Below, piece by piece: positions 46,600 to 57,586 of a stretch of 64,000 nucleotides of DNA. How positions within the stretch are numbered: the stretch's first letter is position 1; every line of letters starts with the position of its first letter. The translations under genes were made by a program, and so were the position numbers. Origin of the DNA: Pseudopyrenochaeta lycopersici (taxonomy: Eukaryota; Ascomycota; Dothideomycetes; Pleosporales; Pseudopyrenochaetaceae); NCBI GenBank assembly GCA_003313425.1, contig NHZP01000002.1, positions 1,364,001 through 1,428,000 on the forward strand, read 5' to 3'. The notes under the pieces are model-generated. The model saw only the letters and a list, made by a program, of their open reading frames with translations. It did not search any database and was not told the origin of the DNA.

Positions 46600-48942
46600 A
46601 TGAAATACTTCATAGCGCTTTCTGCGCTCATAGCACTTGCCACTGCGCAACGAACAAGTTTCGGCTTAGCCAATCCCTCGCTGAGCATCGATCTCGACCC
46701 AACACGAGCGCCAACATCAATAGGAGATGTTGAACCTACACCCACGGGGTCGCTATCAGGGCCCATACAAACAGACCGCGCTTGTGCAACAATAGCCAAT
46801 GCTGTTCGAAGTTCCAGCCTCGACTTTCCAAGTGTACAGGCCGAGCTGGCATACGTATGCTTGAAATCCGTGTCTGTAAATGTACGAGCTGCATCATCGA
46901 CGATCGATTCGTTAAAGCAGATGCTTGAATTTCAGTCAACAATTTCATACCTGAAAGATCCACCAGAAGGATGGCCCAACGAAGCTGTGGATCTCATGGC
47001 TGGGCTGGACGACATCAAGTCGCGAGTGAATAGTGGCGGATATAGCAATGAGTTCGATTTCGAGACAGACATTGCTGCTCTCTTCATCAAAGCCCATGAT
47101 GGTCACCTGAACTTCAACGGCAATGCGTATTCTGGCGCTTTTAGGTGGCGACGAAGCAGCAGGGTTTCGTTGATGTCCGCATCAAGAGATGGAAGCGAAC
47201 TCCCAAAGGTTTGGGTGATGGCGGATTTCAATACAACGGATACATCCTACGAACCCTCGGCCGTCACGCAAATCGACGGTAAAGAAGTCGTCCAATTTCT
47301 GCAGGAGGAAGCAAAATTGAACGCGTACCATGATCCGGACACCCGGTATAATGCCATGTTCTTCATGCCGCCCGCTGAGAACTATGGGTACTTTACCAAT
47401 CCGCGATTTTATCCGGGGCCGACGACGAACATCACGTATGAGAATGGGACGACTAGAGAGTATAGGAATGCTGCTATTGTTCTGCAGCCTAGGACATGGC
47501 GGTCCATTTCGGGTCCAGAGTCCTTCTACGATACGTACATTGACCCCGAGACAAGTAGTCGAAGGATAAAGAAGAGGGACCCGAATGCGCTACCCATGCA
47601 TTTGGAGAATCCGCGAGATCACGAATTCCAAGGCTCGTTCTCACTCCAGCACGGGTCTGTTCCGCTGTCGTATCCACGACCTGTTGTCGCGCACTCTGCT
47701 CCTCTGGTACCGCTTGCGGGATACTTCATCAATACATCTCTTGGCCAGATTGGCGTGCTGGTGGTGCAGACTTTCAACACGGAGGATGCAGACGGCGCGG
47801 TTGAGTTCCAGTCCGTGGTCCAACAATACATTGCTCAAGCCAAAGCGCGAGGTGTCGAGAAACACATCATCGACGTGCGCACCAACGGCGGTGGGAAGGT
47901 GCTGTCAGGTTACGACATGTACCTCCAGTTCTTTCCTTCGCAGGTTCCGCAAACTCAATCCCGCTACCGTGGCCACCAGGCTACTGAACTGTTTGGCGAG
48001 TCCATATCCTCATTTGAATCGGTCAACGTTCTAAACGCGGAGCTTTTCACTTCCCCATTCAGCAACGATGCTTTTGTGTCTAAGAATCTAGAGGAATTCG
48101 CCAGCTGGAAGGACATGTATCCACCAGAGACATTCCACAACGACAAATTCACCACCTTACTCAAGTACAATCTGAGCGATCCGCTCACAACGTCTAACGC
48201 GCAGCTTGGCGTGGGGATAACGATAACGGGATATGGCAGAAGGAGCAATTTCACCGAAGACCCCTTTCGCGCAGAAGACATTATCATCCTCTCCGACGGC
48301 GTCTGCGCATCAACATGCTCCATTTTCCTCGAGCTCATGGTGCAGCAGAGTGAAGTCAAGACTCTCGTTGTCGGCGGCCGCCCACAGCTCGGCCCCATGG
48401 TGCCTGTAGGCGGCACAAAAGGCACCCTAGTCATACCAAGCGAATACCTCCAAGCCCTGTCCGCCTACATCATCCAAGACTTCGCCACATCGCGCACGGA
48501 AGCGCGGGAGTGGGCGTCCTTTGTACCGAACCCCTTTGGCATCGCCGTGTCGGATGCGTCTATCAATTTCCAAGACAACATCCGCGCGGGCCTCGAGTCG
48601 GGCGGCATCCCCACCCAGTTCCTCAACGACACGGCGAGCTGCAGGATCTGGTATGAGCCGGATCTGTATCTCAATGTCACGAGGCTGTGGGAGAAAGCGG
48701 CGAGCGTTGCATGGGGCAAGGATGGCGCTTTGGACGAAGCGGCCTGTGTGCAGGGTAGTGTTACCAAGAGAGAGGCGCAGATAGGCCAAGGAGAGGGAAA
48801 TCCGTCGAGCACTGGGAATGGAACCGCACAGGGCAGTGGCGACAAGAAGGATGCTGCAGGGAGCTTGAGGCCTGTAGGTGGGAGGTGGCTGGCCGTGTTT
48901 GTTTGCGCGGTTGTTGTGGGAGTGAGCTCCGTGCTGATATAA
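46600..48942 (+). CDS. GPI-anchored S41-family protease-like protein
   Basis: Single exon, 780 residues. A signal peptide covers residues 1-16 (MKYFIALSALIALATA). A CPAF-like PDZ-type region includes IAALFIKAHDGHLNFNG. The S41 core has IGVLVVQTFNTEDADG, IIDVRTNGGGKVLSGYD and the nucleophile region ILSDGVCASTCSIFLELM. Several N-x-S/T sites and a Ser/Gly-rich stretch precede a hydrophobic tail (RWLAVFVCAVVVGVSSVLI) typical of GPI attachment, which would place it at the plasma membrane or wall. Fungal members such as UstP in the ustiloxin cluster are in this family. No peptide cluster is seen here, so the substrate is unknown. The ATG directly precedes the signal peptide. Confidence 0.88.
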   Translation: MKYFIALSALIALATAQRTSFGLANPSLSIDLDPTRAPTSIGDVEPTPTGSLSGPIQTDRACATIANAVRSSSLDFPSVQAELAYVCLKSVSVNVRAASSTIDSLKQMLEFQSTISYLKDPPEGWPNEAVDLMAGLDDIKSRVNSGGYSNEFDFETDIAALFIKAHDGHLNFNGNAYSGAFRWRRSSRVSLMSASRDGSELPKVWVMADFNTTDTSYEPSAVTQIDGKEVVQFLQEEAKLNAYHDPDTRYNAMFFMPPAENYGYFTNPRFYPGPTTNITYENGTTREYRNAAIVLQPRTWRSISGPESFYDTYIDPETSSRRIKKRDPNALPMHLENPRDHEFQGSFSLQHGSVPLSYPRPVVAHSAPLVPLAGYFINTSLGQIGVLVVQTFNTEDADGAVEFQSVVQQYIAQAKARGVEKHIIDVRTNGGGKVLSGYDMYLQFFPSQVPQTQSRYRGHQATELFGESISSFESVNVLNAELFTSPFSNDAFVSKNLEEFASWKDMYPPETFHNDKFTTLLKYNLSDPLTTSNAQLGVGITITGYGRRSNFTEDPFRAEDIIILSDGVCASTCSIFLELMVQQSEVKTLVVGGRPQLGPMVPVGGTKGTLVIPSEYLQALSAYIIQDFATSRTEAREWASFVPNPFGIAVSDASINFQDNIRAGLESGGIPTQFLNDTASCRIWYEPDLYLNVTRLWEKAASVAWGKDGALDEAACVQGSVTKREAQIGQGEGNPSSTGNGTAQGSGDKKDAAGSLRPVGGRWLAVFVCAVVVGVSSVLI

Positions 48943-49215
48943 GATTGGCGAGGCATTGCATTATTGGCGTTCAGCATTGTGCTTTTCTGGGATACCATAC
49001 TCGCTATGGGACTTACTTTCAAATAATTCTGGCATTGGAGGATGAACTTAGATACCCCTTGATGAAAAGGTTTCACTCGCTGTACAAAGTCTGAGATTAC
49101 ACTATATAGACGGACAGTACGGTCTATCGTGTAGATATCTAACTATGCATACACATGTATAATCACCAAGTCTATGATGCTCATATTCCAGATTCGCCTG
49201 CTTATGACCGATTCC

Positions 49216-51390
49216 TCACTTCTTGATTCCCACTACGACGAGATTCCGTGGGCTGTGTTTGTACTCGAACACCGGCTCAACCCATGCATGCTCAACCTCT
49301 GGTTGCTCTTTCAACCACAACCAGCGATCCACAACAACGACGCTCTCCACAACTCCTGCGCTGAATGCCATAAGGCCCCACATGACGCTCAATTCTTTCT
49401 TACGCTCCGCATATCTAGCCTCATAATCTCTGATATCATCGTCCGTCAAGCCCTCCATTTTCTCTCGTATGAACTCCGGATCGATCTCACAGAAGGAATT
49501 TGGAGTGTAAAGCTTTGCGATAGCGGCGCGAACATATGATACAAAGTCATTGTACGCAAATTTCCTCAACGTGCCAATCGTCAATGGTGTCGCTGTGCCG
49601 TCTGAGCTCAGTCCGGGGCCACGGCCGTAAGGCGGTGTCCAATTTACGTGGGAAGTATGTCCGTTTGCTGATACAGCACTGTTGCCACTGAGACCGGACG
49701 CGTCGACGGGTGGAGATACAACGCCACGGTCGAGAAATATGCGTTGTAGGAGAGCGCGGTAGAAATGCCGTGTGAAGAAGAGGTCACTGTCCTCGCGACC
49801 CCAATTAAAAGGTGCTTGGACAGCCATCATGCGTGCTGTGATATTAAGACGCACCCCCTTTGGTTGCTCGCCTTCAAACGTATTGCCGTTAGGGATAGCA
49901 CTGTCTGGTTCGAGAGGCTGGTGGGGGAGTGGGTAATTCGCAAGCTTTTCTGACATTGGAAAGCCATGTGGATCGAAAGCGTTGGATGTAGCTGCTAAAC
50001 GCGGATGATTTGGTCGCAGGCTAGGTAGCTTGTAAGTCGGTGGGCCGAGCCTCTCGGTCACAAGATTGTAGCAACAGCCTACCATGGCTACGGCGGAGAT
50101 GTGCGGATTGAGTAGGAGCGAGCGTAAGCCGTGGTGAACCAAGTTACCACAGGAGTGGAGGGAGATAACCATGGCATTGACGTCCTTTGGCTTTGGCACT
50201 GTCTCAATGTTGGATGGTTCTTCAGTGATGGCGGAGGTAGGAGTGACATTGCTGTCTGGCACACGCGAGCTGTCGAGGACTTGGTCGATGACAGGAGTAA
50301 GATCGCCATTTTCTATGATGTGCTCAACGTATTGTACGCTTCCATGGCCTTCATTGTATATTTGAAGATTCGTGGTAGTAGTCTTGCTTTCCTTGGTTGC
50401 AGAAACATTCTTACCGTCTGTGGCAGGCTCCTCCTGAGGATCTGTCGTCGCCGATTGAGCAGTAGGCAAAAGTGTACATTCGTCATCATCGCACTGTTGC
50501 CCATTTCCGAGCCGAAGCGCCTCAGATGAAAGTACGGGAGACAGAATTGGAGGGCATGCGTTAGCGCCGCTCTCCGTGTGGTGGCTCGCTGTTGCAGTTC
50601 TTGGTGCAGCCTCAACGTCAGGCGTGGTAGTGGAGCTGTTGACTTCGATCTTCTTGCCCCGTTTGCCTTTTCCAGTTTTTGCGCGATACTCTTTTTTGTT
50701 CCTCATGACTACAGGTTTCGATACCAGCTTGGCGAGCACGTCCATATTTTTAGCACCTTCGATATTATGTTGCTTGCTCTCAACGGCTACAATATGCTTG
50801 GAGTACGGCGGAGCAGCCAGGGCACGCCCAAGATAATTCTGGCCGGATCCAAAGTCGACTAAATGTGTGATGGGCTTCTTATTGGACGCTGCAACTTCTG
50901 AAGTTAGCCTGTCAATATAGCGTGCGAAGTTGTCAACCTCGTGCACCTTCTTGACCTTCATCCCCATGGCTATGTGCCGTGATATGGCTGGCTTTTGGAG
51001 CTTTAGACCTGAATTTGGTGGTGGGAAGTCTCGAGCTAGGAGGTGTTTCCGCACATCCTTGATGTACTGCAATAAGTCATCAGGTGGTGCAGGCCCATCT
51101 CGCCAAACAGGATGTTCTCGTGCTGCACTATTTTCGAACTGAGCAAGGTCTTCTCTCATCAGTAAATCCAAGATGTCCATGATGTCTCGGATCTTGAACC
51201 AGTCTCTCCATGACTGAGGCAGAACAAGTGAGTACAGGTCCGGTGATCTCGTGTAGAAGTCCAGGATATGCACGCCGCCACATAGCGTCTGAAGGAGCCA
51301 TGAGGAGGCAGTGAAGTTCAAGAGTGACTCGACAAAGTCGTCTGTACTGCCAAATTGGGCAGGAAGTGGGAGAGGAGTATCGGGACCCAT
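49216..51390 (-). CDS. METTL25/RRNAD1-type methyltransferase-domain protein
   Basis: Single exon, 724 residues. The SAM-binding motif is HLVDFGSGQNYLGRAL at about residue 170, followed by an acidic strand end (HIVAVESKQHNI). The second half of the fold appears after a long insertion: VISLHSCGNLVHHGLRSLLL and ISAVAMVGCCYNLVTERLG. The insertion (about 220-390) is Ser/Thr/Glu-rich with a basic patch (KTGKGKRGKKIE). These features match PF13679 proteins of the METTL25 group. The methyl acceptor is not established in fungi. The SHSCG and GCCYN motifs are intact, so the enzyme is probably functional. The gene diverges from the tlg1-like gene. Confidence 0.88.
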   Translation of the reverse strand: MGPDTPLPLPAQFGSTDDFVESLLNFTASSWLLQTLCGGVHILDFYTRSPDLYSLVLPQSWRDWFKIRDIMDILDLLMREDLAQFENSAAREHPVWRDGPAPPDDLLQYIKDVRKHLLARDFPPPNSGLKLQKPAISRHIAMGMKVKKVHEVDNFARYIDRLTSEVAASNKKPITHLVDFGSGQNYLGRALAAPPYSKHIVAVESKQHNIEGAKNMDVLAKLVSKPVVMRNKKEYRAKTGKGKRGKKIEVNSSTTTPDVEAAPRTATASHHTESGANACPPILSPVLSSEALRLGNGQQCDDDECTLLPTAQSATTDPQEEPATDGKNVSATKESKTTTTNLQIYNEGHGSVQYVEHIIENGDLTPVIDQVLDSSRVPDSNVTPTSAITEEPSNIETVPKPKDVNAMVISLHSCGNLVHHGLRSLLLNPHISAVAMVGCCYNLVTERLGPPTYKLPSLRPNHPRLAATSNAFDPHGFPMSEKLANYPLPHQPLEPDSAIPNGNTFEGEQPKGVRLNITARMMAVQAPFNWGREDSDLFFTRHFYRALLQRIFLDRGVVSPPVDASGLSGNSAVSANGHTSHVNWTPPYGRGPGLSSDGTATPLTIGTLRKFAYNDFVSYVRAAIAKLYTPNSFCEIDPEFIREKMEGLTDDDIRDYEARYAERKKELSVMWGLMAFSAGVVESVVVVDRWLWLKEQPEVEHAWVEPVFEYKHSPRNLVVVGIKK

Positions 51391-51670
51391 TGAATCACCC
51401 GTAGCCCCTCACACGCACTGTCGGCTTAGTGCAACGTTTGGCTTTGGCTGTGTGAGGCCTCATGGGGAAAGTGTGGTGCTTTGGACCTGCCCTGGATTTT
51501 TTTCGGGAAGGTGTGGTCTGTGCGTTGGTGAGCAGCTGCGATCCTGGGATACCGTCGGCATTGGACAACTTCTCGAACACGATCAAACATCGCAGCTAAG
51601 ACGACAGCGCGCCCACTCTGCCTCACCATCGGCGCTCTGAGGGCGGAACAGTGTCGTCTTACAAACAATC
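51391..51670. promoter_or_regulatory. Compact divergent promoter
   Basis: Only 280 bp separate the ATGs of the methyltransferase (-) and the SNARE (+), so both promoters and leaders must fit here. It is among the shortest intergenic gaps in the window. No TATA box is obvious on either strand. Confidence 0.5.
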
Positions 51671-52506
51671 ATGGCCTCACTAAACGATGAGGATCCTTTC
51701 CTACAGGTCCAGGCGTAAGACCACGCTCTCGGTAATCTAGGCTACACCATTGACCAGTGTTACAGAGACGTCCTGTCTGCTCTCAACACATCACGACCCC
51801 TGTTCAAGTCATACCTGCGCATCCGCTCCTCGGCCTCCTCTGCGAACAGCCCCGAGCTCCGAGAAGCCCGCAGCGAGCTCGAGCAGACGCTCCAAGATCT
51901 GAGCCAAGACCTCGAGGACCTGGTCGAGAGTGTCAAGGCCGTCGAACATGATCCCTACCGCTTTGGGCTGGAGATCGATGAGGTCGAGCGTCGGAGACGG
52001 CTAGTCAAGGATGTTGGCGACGAGATCGACAATATGCGCGAAGAGCTGCTGCAGACAGTTCAAGATGCGAAGAATAAGGGAAAGACTGCCGTGAACGGAG
52101 ATGTACTACCCGACCCAGATTCATTCGAGGATGAAGATAATTATGCAGCCTTTGAGCAGGAGCGGCAGCTCGAGTTGATGCAAGAGCAGGACGAGCAGCT
52201 GGACGGCGTCTTCCGCACTGTGGGCAACTTGCGTCAACAAGCAGACGATATGGGACGCGAGCTTGAAGAGCAAGGCGAGCTGCTCAACGATGTCGACAAC
52301 GTGGCAGACAGAGTCGGCGGCAAGCTGCAGACGGGCATGCAAAAGGTCGGCTGGGTAATCAAGCAGAACGAAGGTATGCTACACGTACGTCCATAGGGTG
52401 AGAGCGCTTACTGACTGTCCGCTGTGCAGATCGCTGGTCTAGCTGTTGTATTGCGCTCCTCATTTTCATTCTGATCCTGCTCCTCGTCTTGCTTCTCATA
52501 TTGTGA
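51671..52506 (+). CDS. tlg1: Syntaxin-6/Tlg1-type t-SNARE
   Basis: Exons 51671-51714, 51766-52373 and 52430-52506, with 51- and 56-nt introns; 242 residues. The N-terminal helical domain begins MASLNDEDPFLQVQA-DVLSAL and contains the Asp-Pro-Tyr-Arg-Phe (DPYRFGL) hinge. The Qc-SNARE helix covers about 150-215 (QDEQLDGVFRTVGNLRQQAD...LEEQGELLNDVD), with the central Gln layer in the ELEEQGELL segment. The last exon encodes the C-terminal membrane anchor (CCIALLIFILILLLVLLLIL). Tlg1 acts in fusion of endosome-derived vesicles with the trans-Golgi. The first exon is only 44 nt, and the anchor-coding third exon is needed for a tail-anchored SNARE; both junctions keep frame. Confidence 0.93.
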
Positions 52507-53481
52507 ACATCGACGACCAGCAGAAGCTCTAGAACAGCCAATTATTGTCGTACCAAGACAGCACAGGATGCTATCAACGACACCATAACACCGCAGATTT
52601 GTCTGTTCGTGCTTCAGCATATATACTGCGAATGTATATCATGGGCCACGATATTGATCCAATAGGCTCGTTCTGACGAAACCGGATGTACTTGGCTGAG
52701 CCTACCCCTCATGCAAAGTGCTACCCTACCCTCGTTAGTTAAGCATGGCGGAAGCACTGAGAAGTCGTCGCAAGCCATGCCTGTGCGGCGTCCTGGTGGG
52801 CAAGGGCCGAGCCATTGGTTGTTCCGGGAAATATGCGGCTCAGGGACAATGCAGGTACCCCTGGCATCATCGCATTGCAAGGTTGCACGTTTCGCGTGTT
52901 AAGGTCTGCCAGCGAACGAGACCCCAATGTCTCTCAATCGCAAACCGATTGCGCGCCACGACACCGATATTCCTGTTAATGTGGACTTTGTGAACACAGC
53001 CCAGGATAATATCTAAAGTGAACCAGGTTTCTAGCAGCTCGAACAACTATCTATTACATAGCTCTTGCCAGCGAGTCGCTCAGCCAACGACATTCCTCAA
53101 TTATTTGCCTCGCACAAGATTCTTTGCTTTCCCAATTTGCTTAGAATTTGGCCATCGGAGTTGCTGGAATGTATCTAGCACACCCTGGGCCCTTGAGGTG
53201 CTGGATGGTCGGGACCACTACGCTGAGACGCTGCTGGTCTGGGGGCCTGTTCAGGCAAAATCTTGACTTCCACTACCTTGACAGTTACCGATCCTGGATA
53301 CTTGTCCCGTCTTTATTCATATTCCTCCATCTACAGTCATTACTGCAGCACGATACTCTTCAATTCAATTTATAATGTTTTCGCAATGACCACATCGTCC
53401 ATATTCTTCTCCAGCTTGTACGCATTTCGCTCGCCGCTACGGCCTCACTCTTCCAGAGCATTGGACTGTGGAGGTGACTAG
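52507..53481. other. 1.0-kb intergenic region
   Basis: Between tandem plus-strand genes. Several short frames with no family features; no tRNA-like or repeat structure seen. Confidence 0.45.
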
Positions 53482-55474
53482 ATGGCGGGTTCAAACAGCA
53501 GCAGTAGCGGAGCGGGAAAACCGTGCACCAAAATCGAGCCAAAGTTAATCGCCATCAACATCAGTATTAAAATCCCACGTCGAAAGCTTACCTTAATCAC
53601 AATCACACTCCTTTTGAACATCCTGCTCTGGAGCTCTCTTGCTTGCCTCGCTGCGTCTTTCTATCAGGTTGCATCTGACCCCAAGGACATGACCAATATT
53701 GCGCCCGTGGTGCTCACTTCGACATCAGTAAGTACTCACCAGTCTTGTATCAGAATATCACGGACTTATAATTGCAGGGCGTTGCAACAATATCATACAC
53801 TTTCTTCCATACTATTATTTCCCTCAAGCAGCGGATATGGATGCATCAACGGCGGCATCCTTCCGCTATCAAGAAAACTTCCTATGTCGCCGTTCGGTTC
53901 GTAGTTGCTTTGTGTGTCCTTTGGATGCTGACGTCGGGATGGAATATGATTATTGTGGCTCGCAGGCCACTATGCCTATCTGAAGCACCAGAGCTTCAAA
54001 ATTGGGAATATGGGACCAAGTGTTACATGAGCCGTGCCGGCATGGCATTCGCCATGGTGGCGCTGTAGGTGAACCATCGAGCCACTGTATCGAGTAGTAC
54101 TAACCGCGGAACAGCTTCGCGTCATTTGCATTGTTCGGCGTACTATGTGCTGTTAGGCGTCCTTTCGAAGCGCAATTATTCAAGCACGGCTATCAACAAT
54201 CGGCCGATCCTAATGCTACACCGTCTAATTCCCGGGAAGTGTCTCCAGCTTCGGAGAAGCCGCCTCGGGGTCGGCGAAGGTCTGCTTCAACCCAGCGAAG
54301 CAATCATTCCAATTTTTCAGGTACAGACGTTGAAACGCTGGACCTAAATTCTAGCCCTGCATCATCGACCATCCATGCTCCATCTCCACTACGCTCCATA
54401 GGCTTAGGTATCTTCACATCAGACTGCACTCCACCCCCGATTCCATCAACTTACATTGCGCCACCGCGAAGTTCGTCGCTTGGGACACCATCACCGGTGT
54501 TCGACCCTTCCATCTACCATCAATCATTGTCGCGTCCGCCCCGCATATCAGGCCTCGCGCCAGCTTCTGGGCTTGTACCTTTGTCGGTACCAGCACAGTT
54601 CTCAGCCTCAGCATGGCGAGCATTACATCCTACAAGTCCCCCATCTATGCGACCTGCTTCTCGCTCAAACCCGCCTCTCCCGGCACCAGGTTTTATCTAT
54701 AATAATCGCTATTCACGATCGTCTGTATCTCTCACGCGACCAAGACGCCTCAGTACTGCAACACCAGTGGGTAGCGTCGCCTGGAGCACGAGAAGTGGAT
54801 CAACTGGTCCAGAAGGTCGAGACAGCCCATTTTCTGGAGACCATGGTGCGGAGCGACGAGCCACCGATGGCGAGATTGCATACGCCATCATGAATGGATT
54901 GCCTATCCCGGGAACGACATGGCATGATAGTAGCAAGGCAGGCTCTATACGCACTGGGAGTCCTTTGAACACCAATACCACGAGCGGTGCTGGACCTCAA
55001 CCAACTATTGATCGCAAGGCCAAGGGATGGAAACCACATCTTCCAGACCAGTATCCCGGCCGTGGCTCAGAAGCACATAGAGCCCCGGAGACTGAGATCG
55101 TCGCACCCTTCAAACTCATGCAATCCGCGTCTGCCCACTTCCTCAGCCGCTTCAGCCCCGACACGAGCCCGGATGATGATTTCAAGACTCCACGGGGAGA
55201 GCTCGAACGCAACATTGACTGGAGAACACATTCCGCCAAAGCGGTGCCTTACAGACGGTCGCGGTCTGCGGAGCCAATGCGACAATCTAGTGCCGGCACA
55301 GCAAGTCCTGCCGAAGCCGCGGCGACTATGCGTATCAGGATGCCGCACGACCTGCGGACACAGAGCAATTGGAGGGCGAATGCAGAGGTAGATGCGGAGA
55401 GAAGGGGCAAGATGACGACGGCAGCATTCAACGAAGTGAAGAATAAACCGCTACCCAAAATTGCGGTCTTTTAA
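53482..55474 (+). CDS. Four-span MARVEL-like membrane protein with long disordered tail
   Basis: Exons 53482-53727, 53778-54064 and 54115-55474, each intron 50 nt; intron 2 has a perfect TACTAAC branch site. 630 residues. Four hydrophobic spans fall in the first 195 residues: LITITLLLNILLWSSLACLA, VLTSTSGVATISYTFFHTII, FVVALCVLWMLTSGWNMIIV and MAFAMVALSFASFALFGVLC. Two cysteines sit in the loop before span 4. This pattern resembles MARVEL/SUR7-like fungal membrane proteins. The remaining 430 residues are Ser/Pro/Arg-rich and probably cytosolic, with many SP and RRxS sites (RRSAST, RRSRSAE) that could be kinase targets. A short ordered end (TTAAFNEVKNKPLPKIAVF) resembles a conserved C-terminal motif. 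Function unknown. Confidence 0.83.
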
Positions 55475-55658
55475 TATTGTTCTTTTCTATCCTCTTTTTG
55501 CTTTGCATGACACCGCTTCGAGCAGGTTTCGTAAAGAGGAAAAAGATCCCATGGGATTGAAATGATATAATTCATAGTATTGCTTTTTTATCGATCAGTT
55601 TCATCTATTTAGGCATAGTGCCTCCGGCCGTGAAATTCATACCCACGCTTCTACTTGA

Positions 55659-56609
55659 CTAGTTCAATCCATTGGCAAAGTTGTCGATAGGAGCATCAGC
55701 CTTGACGCTCTCCCAGATCTCCTCAATCCCTTTCACAGCCTCGTCACTCAACTTGCCCTTCTTCAGCGCCTGCGCCGTCTGCTCAATCTGCTTTAGACTG
55801 CTAGCACCGAAGATAACACCATCCTCGTCGCCCTTGAGAGCTGAGTGGAACGCCACCCAGCGGTACGCCAGCTCGGCCTTTGTAACGCCCTCCTTCTCGG
55901 CAATGTCGTTCCACTTTGCAAGTGCAGCGCGCAGACTGGGCTTGTTGTACAACTTCAAGTACATGCCGCCCAGGGCCTGCTGATTGAAGCGGCCGGAGCC
56001 CGCGTCGAGCGACTCTGTAGTTTTTGTGAGAAAGCCGCCGGCGAGCGGGCTGTATGCGTAGAAGGACAGGCCCAGTTTCCGCAGCAAGGGGAACAGCTGT
56101 GTTTCCAGGTGGCGGGCTACGGGGTTGTAGTTCCCCTGGTAGACGGTGGGGAGAATGTAGCCCTTTGATTTGGCAATGTCGTAGACTTGCTGGACTTGGT
56201 CGGCAGTGAAATTTGATAGGCCAAAGCGCCTGAAGATGCCCTTCTTGTGGACTTCGTTAATGCCCTCGAGGGTGTCTTCAAATGGCGTGCTAGCATCCGG
56301 TGCGTGGATGTACAGGATGTCGAATTGCTTGATGCCTACTCTGTCGAGGGAGTCTTGGGCATCGCGGATGACGGCGTCCTTTGTGGCATTGCCGGGGTTG
56401 AAGCCGCCGGGGAGCTTGGTGTCGATGGTGAAGCTGGTGCGCTTGTCGAGTTTACCAATGGCGACTTCAGATCCTGGGTACAGACGTGCAGTGTCGATGT
56501 TGGTTACGCCATTTGCGAGCAACACGTCGAGGAGTTGGGTGCGGATTTCATGGTCCTTGAATGTGGCGGTGTCGGACACTGGGGCCCCGCCGAAGATAGA
56601 TTTCACCAT
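55659..56609 (-). CDS. Aldo-keto reductase, AKR7/aflatoxin-aldehyde-reductase-like
   Basis: Single exon, 316 residues, the usual AKR length. The catalytic tetrad is visible: Asp39 and Tyr44 (NIDTARLYPGSE), Lys65 (IDTKLPGG) and His102 (LYIHAPD). The substrate/cofactor barrel shows FGLSNFTADQVQQV, LPTVYQGNYNPVAR, FYAYSPLAGGFLT and the NADPH-binding GVIFGASSLKQIEQT. These blocks fit the AKR7 and related fungal reductases that act on aldehydes and ketones with NADPH. The physiological substrate is unknown. It converges with the membrane-protein gene; 184 bp separate the two stops. Confidence 0.92.
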   Translation of the reverse strand: MVKSIFGGAPVSDTATFKDHEIRTQLLDVLLANGVTNIDTARLYPGSEVAIGKLDKRTSFTIDTKLPGGFNPGNATKDAVIRDAQDSLDRVGIKQFDILYIHAPDASTPFEDTLEGINEVHKKGIFRRFGLSNFTADQVQQVYDIAKSKGYILPTVYQGNYNPVARHLETQLFPLLRKLGLSFYAYSPLAGGFLTKTTESLDAGSGRFNQQALGGMYLKLYNKPSLRAALAKWNDIAEKEGVTKAELAYRWVAFHSALKGDEDGVIFGASSLKQIEQTAQALKKGKLSDEAVKGIEEIWESVKADAPIDNFANGLN

Positions 56610-57581
56610 GATGAGTTGTGGAAATGTGGTGTGGACAATAGGTAGTATGAAGCGAGGAAAGGATGCACGATAGGAGTATATATATATTGAGGTAAACGAA
56701 TGCGGCAGTTACAATTGACGCTGACAAACTCGACAAAGGCGCAATCGATGATGTGCTCAGTTCTCAGCGTACTCGGGTCGTGCTGTGAAGCCTTCCGCAA
56801 GCAGCACCGTAGCTACTACTTATACCGCCGACCGATCCATGTGGAAACTGTATTATTTAGCGGCAGTGACGCCATCTCGCGGGCCAAATCAACATGCATT
56901 ACAAATAGCCGCTCATCTACACCAATGTGAGCTGATACCGCAGTGTAGAACCAGCGGGCGGTCAAACGTCGCCCCGCTTCCCGCCACTACTCCCTCGGTA
57001 CTTGCTGCCCTTGAGGAAACAAGCGTCACGGCGGTGGACAAAAAGGCTCGGCAACTAGGTTACTCCACGAACAAGCTTGCAATATGCAATGCTTGACGAC
57101 AAATCGCACGTGTCTGCCCCATTTCGAGTACCGCATCTACACAAGGCCTCATGTCAGATTTCATCCGCTATTGGCCCCATAGGATTGTTCCTATGCTGAT
57201 ACAGAGCCAGAGTGCAGAAATCGTAATGTGAGTGCAAGATCGCACAGCGCTAGGTTGTGATGAAGGCCGGAGGATTTCAAGGCAACAACTTGCGTCGTAT
57301 GCATTCTTGCGATGACTACAACGCATGCGGTAAGGCTGGCAGCCGAATCGCAATTGAAGTCAAGGGCCTTGATTAATCATCTGAATCGATCCCCTGCAGG
57401 GTTGCAGATGACCTGGTAGGGGATTGGTTGTACTTAGGCTTGGGACGAAATGATTAGAAAATCGAGGATGGTGGGGCTGATGCAGCAAATGCGAGGAGGA
57501 AGAGGATTAAACTGGTGAGCGGATTTTACAACGTCCCTACCAGGCCGACGAGCATCCCTGGACAAAATATTTATTAGGCAT
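56610..57581. other. 1.0-kb intergenic region beside the inverted-repeat element
   Basis: Promoter side of the aldo-keto reductase gene (TATATATAT at 56675-56690) and then unremarkable sequence up to the left inverted repeat. Small frames at 56785-57096 and 57434-57628 are not supported. Confidence 0.45.
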
Positions 57582-57586
57582 CTTAA

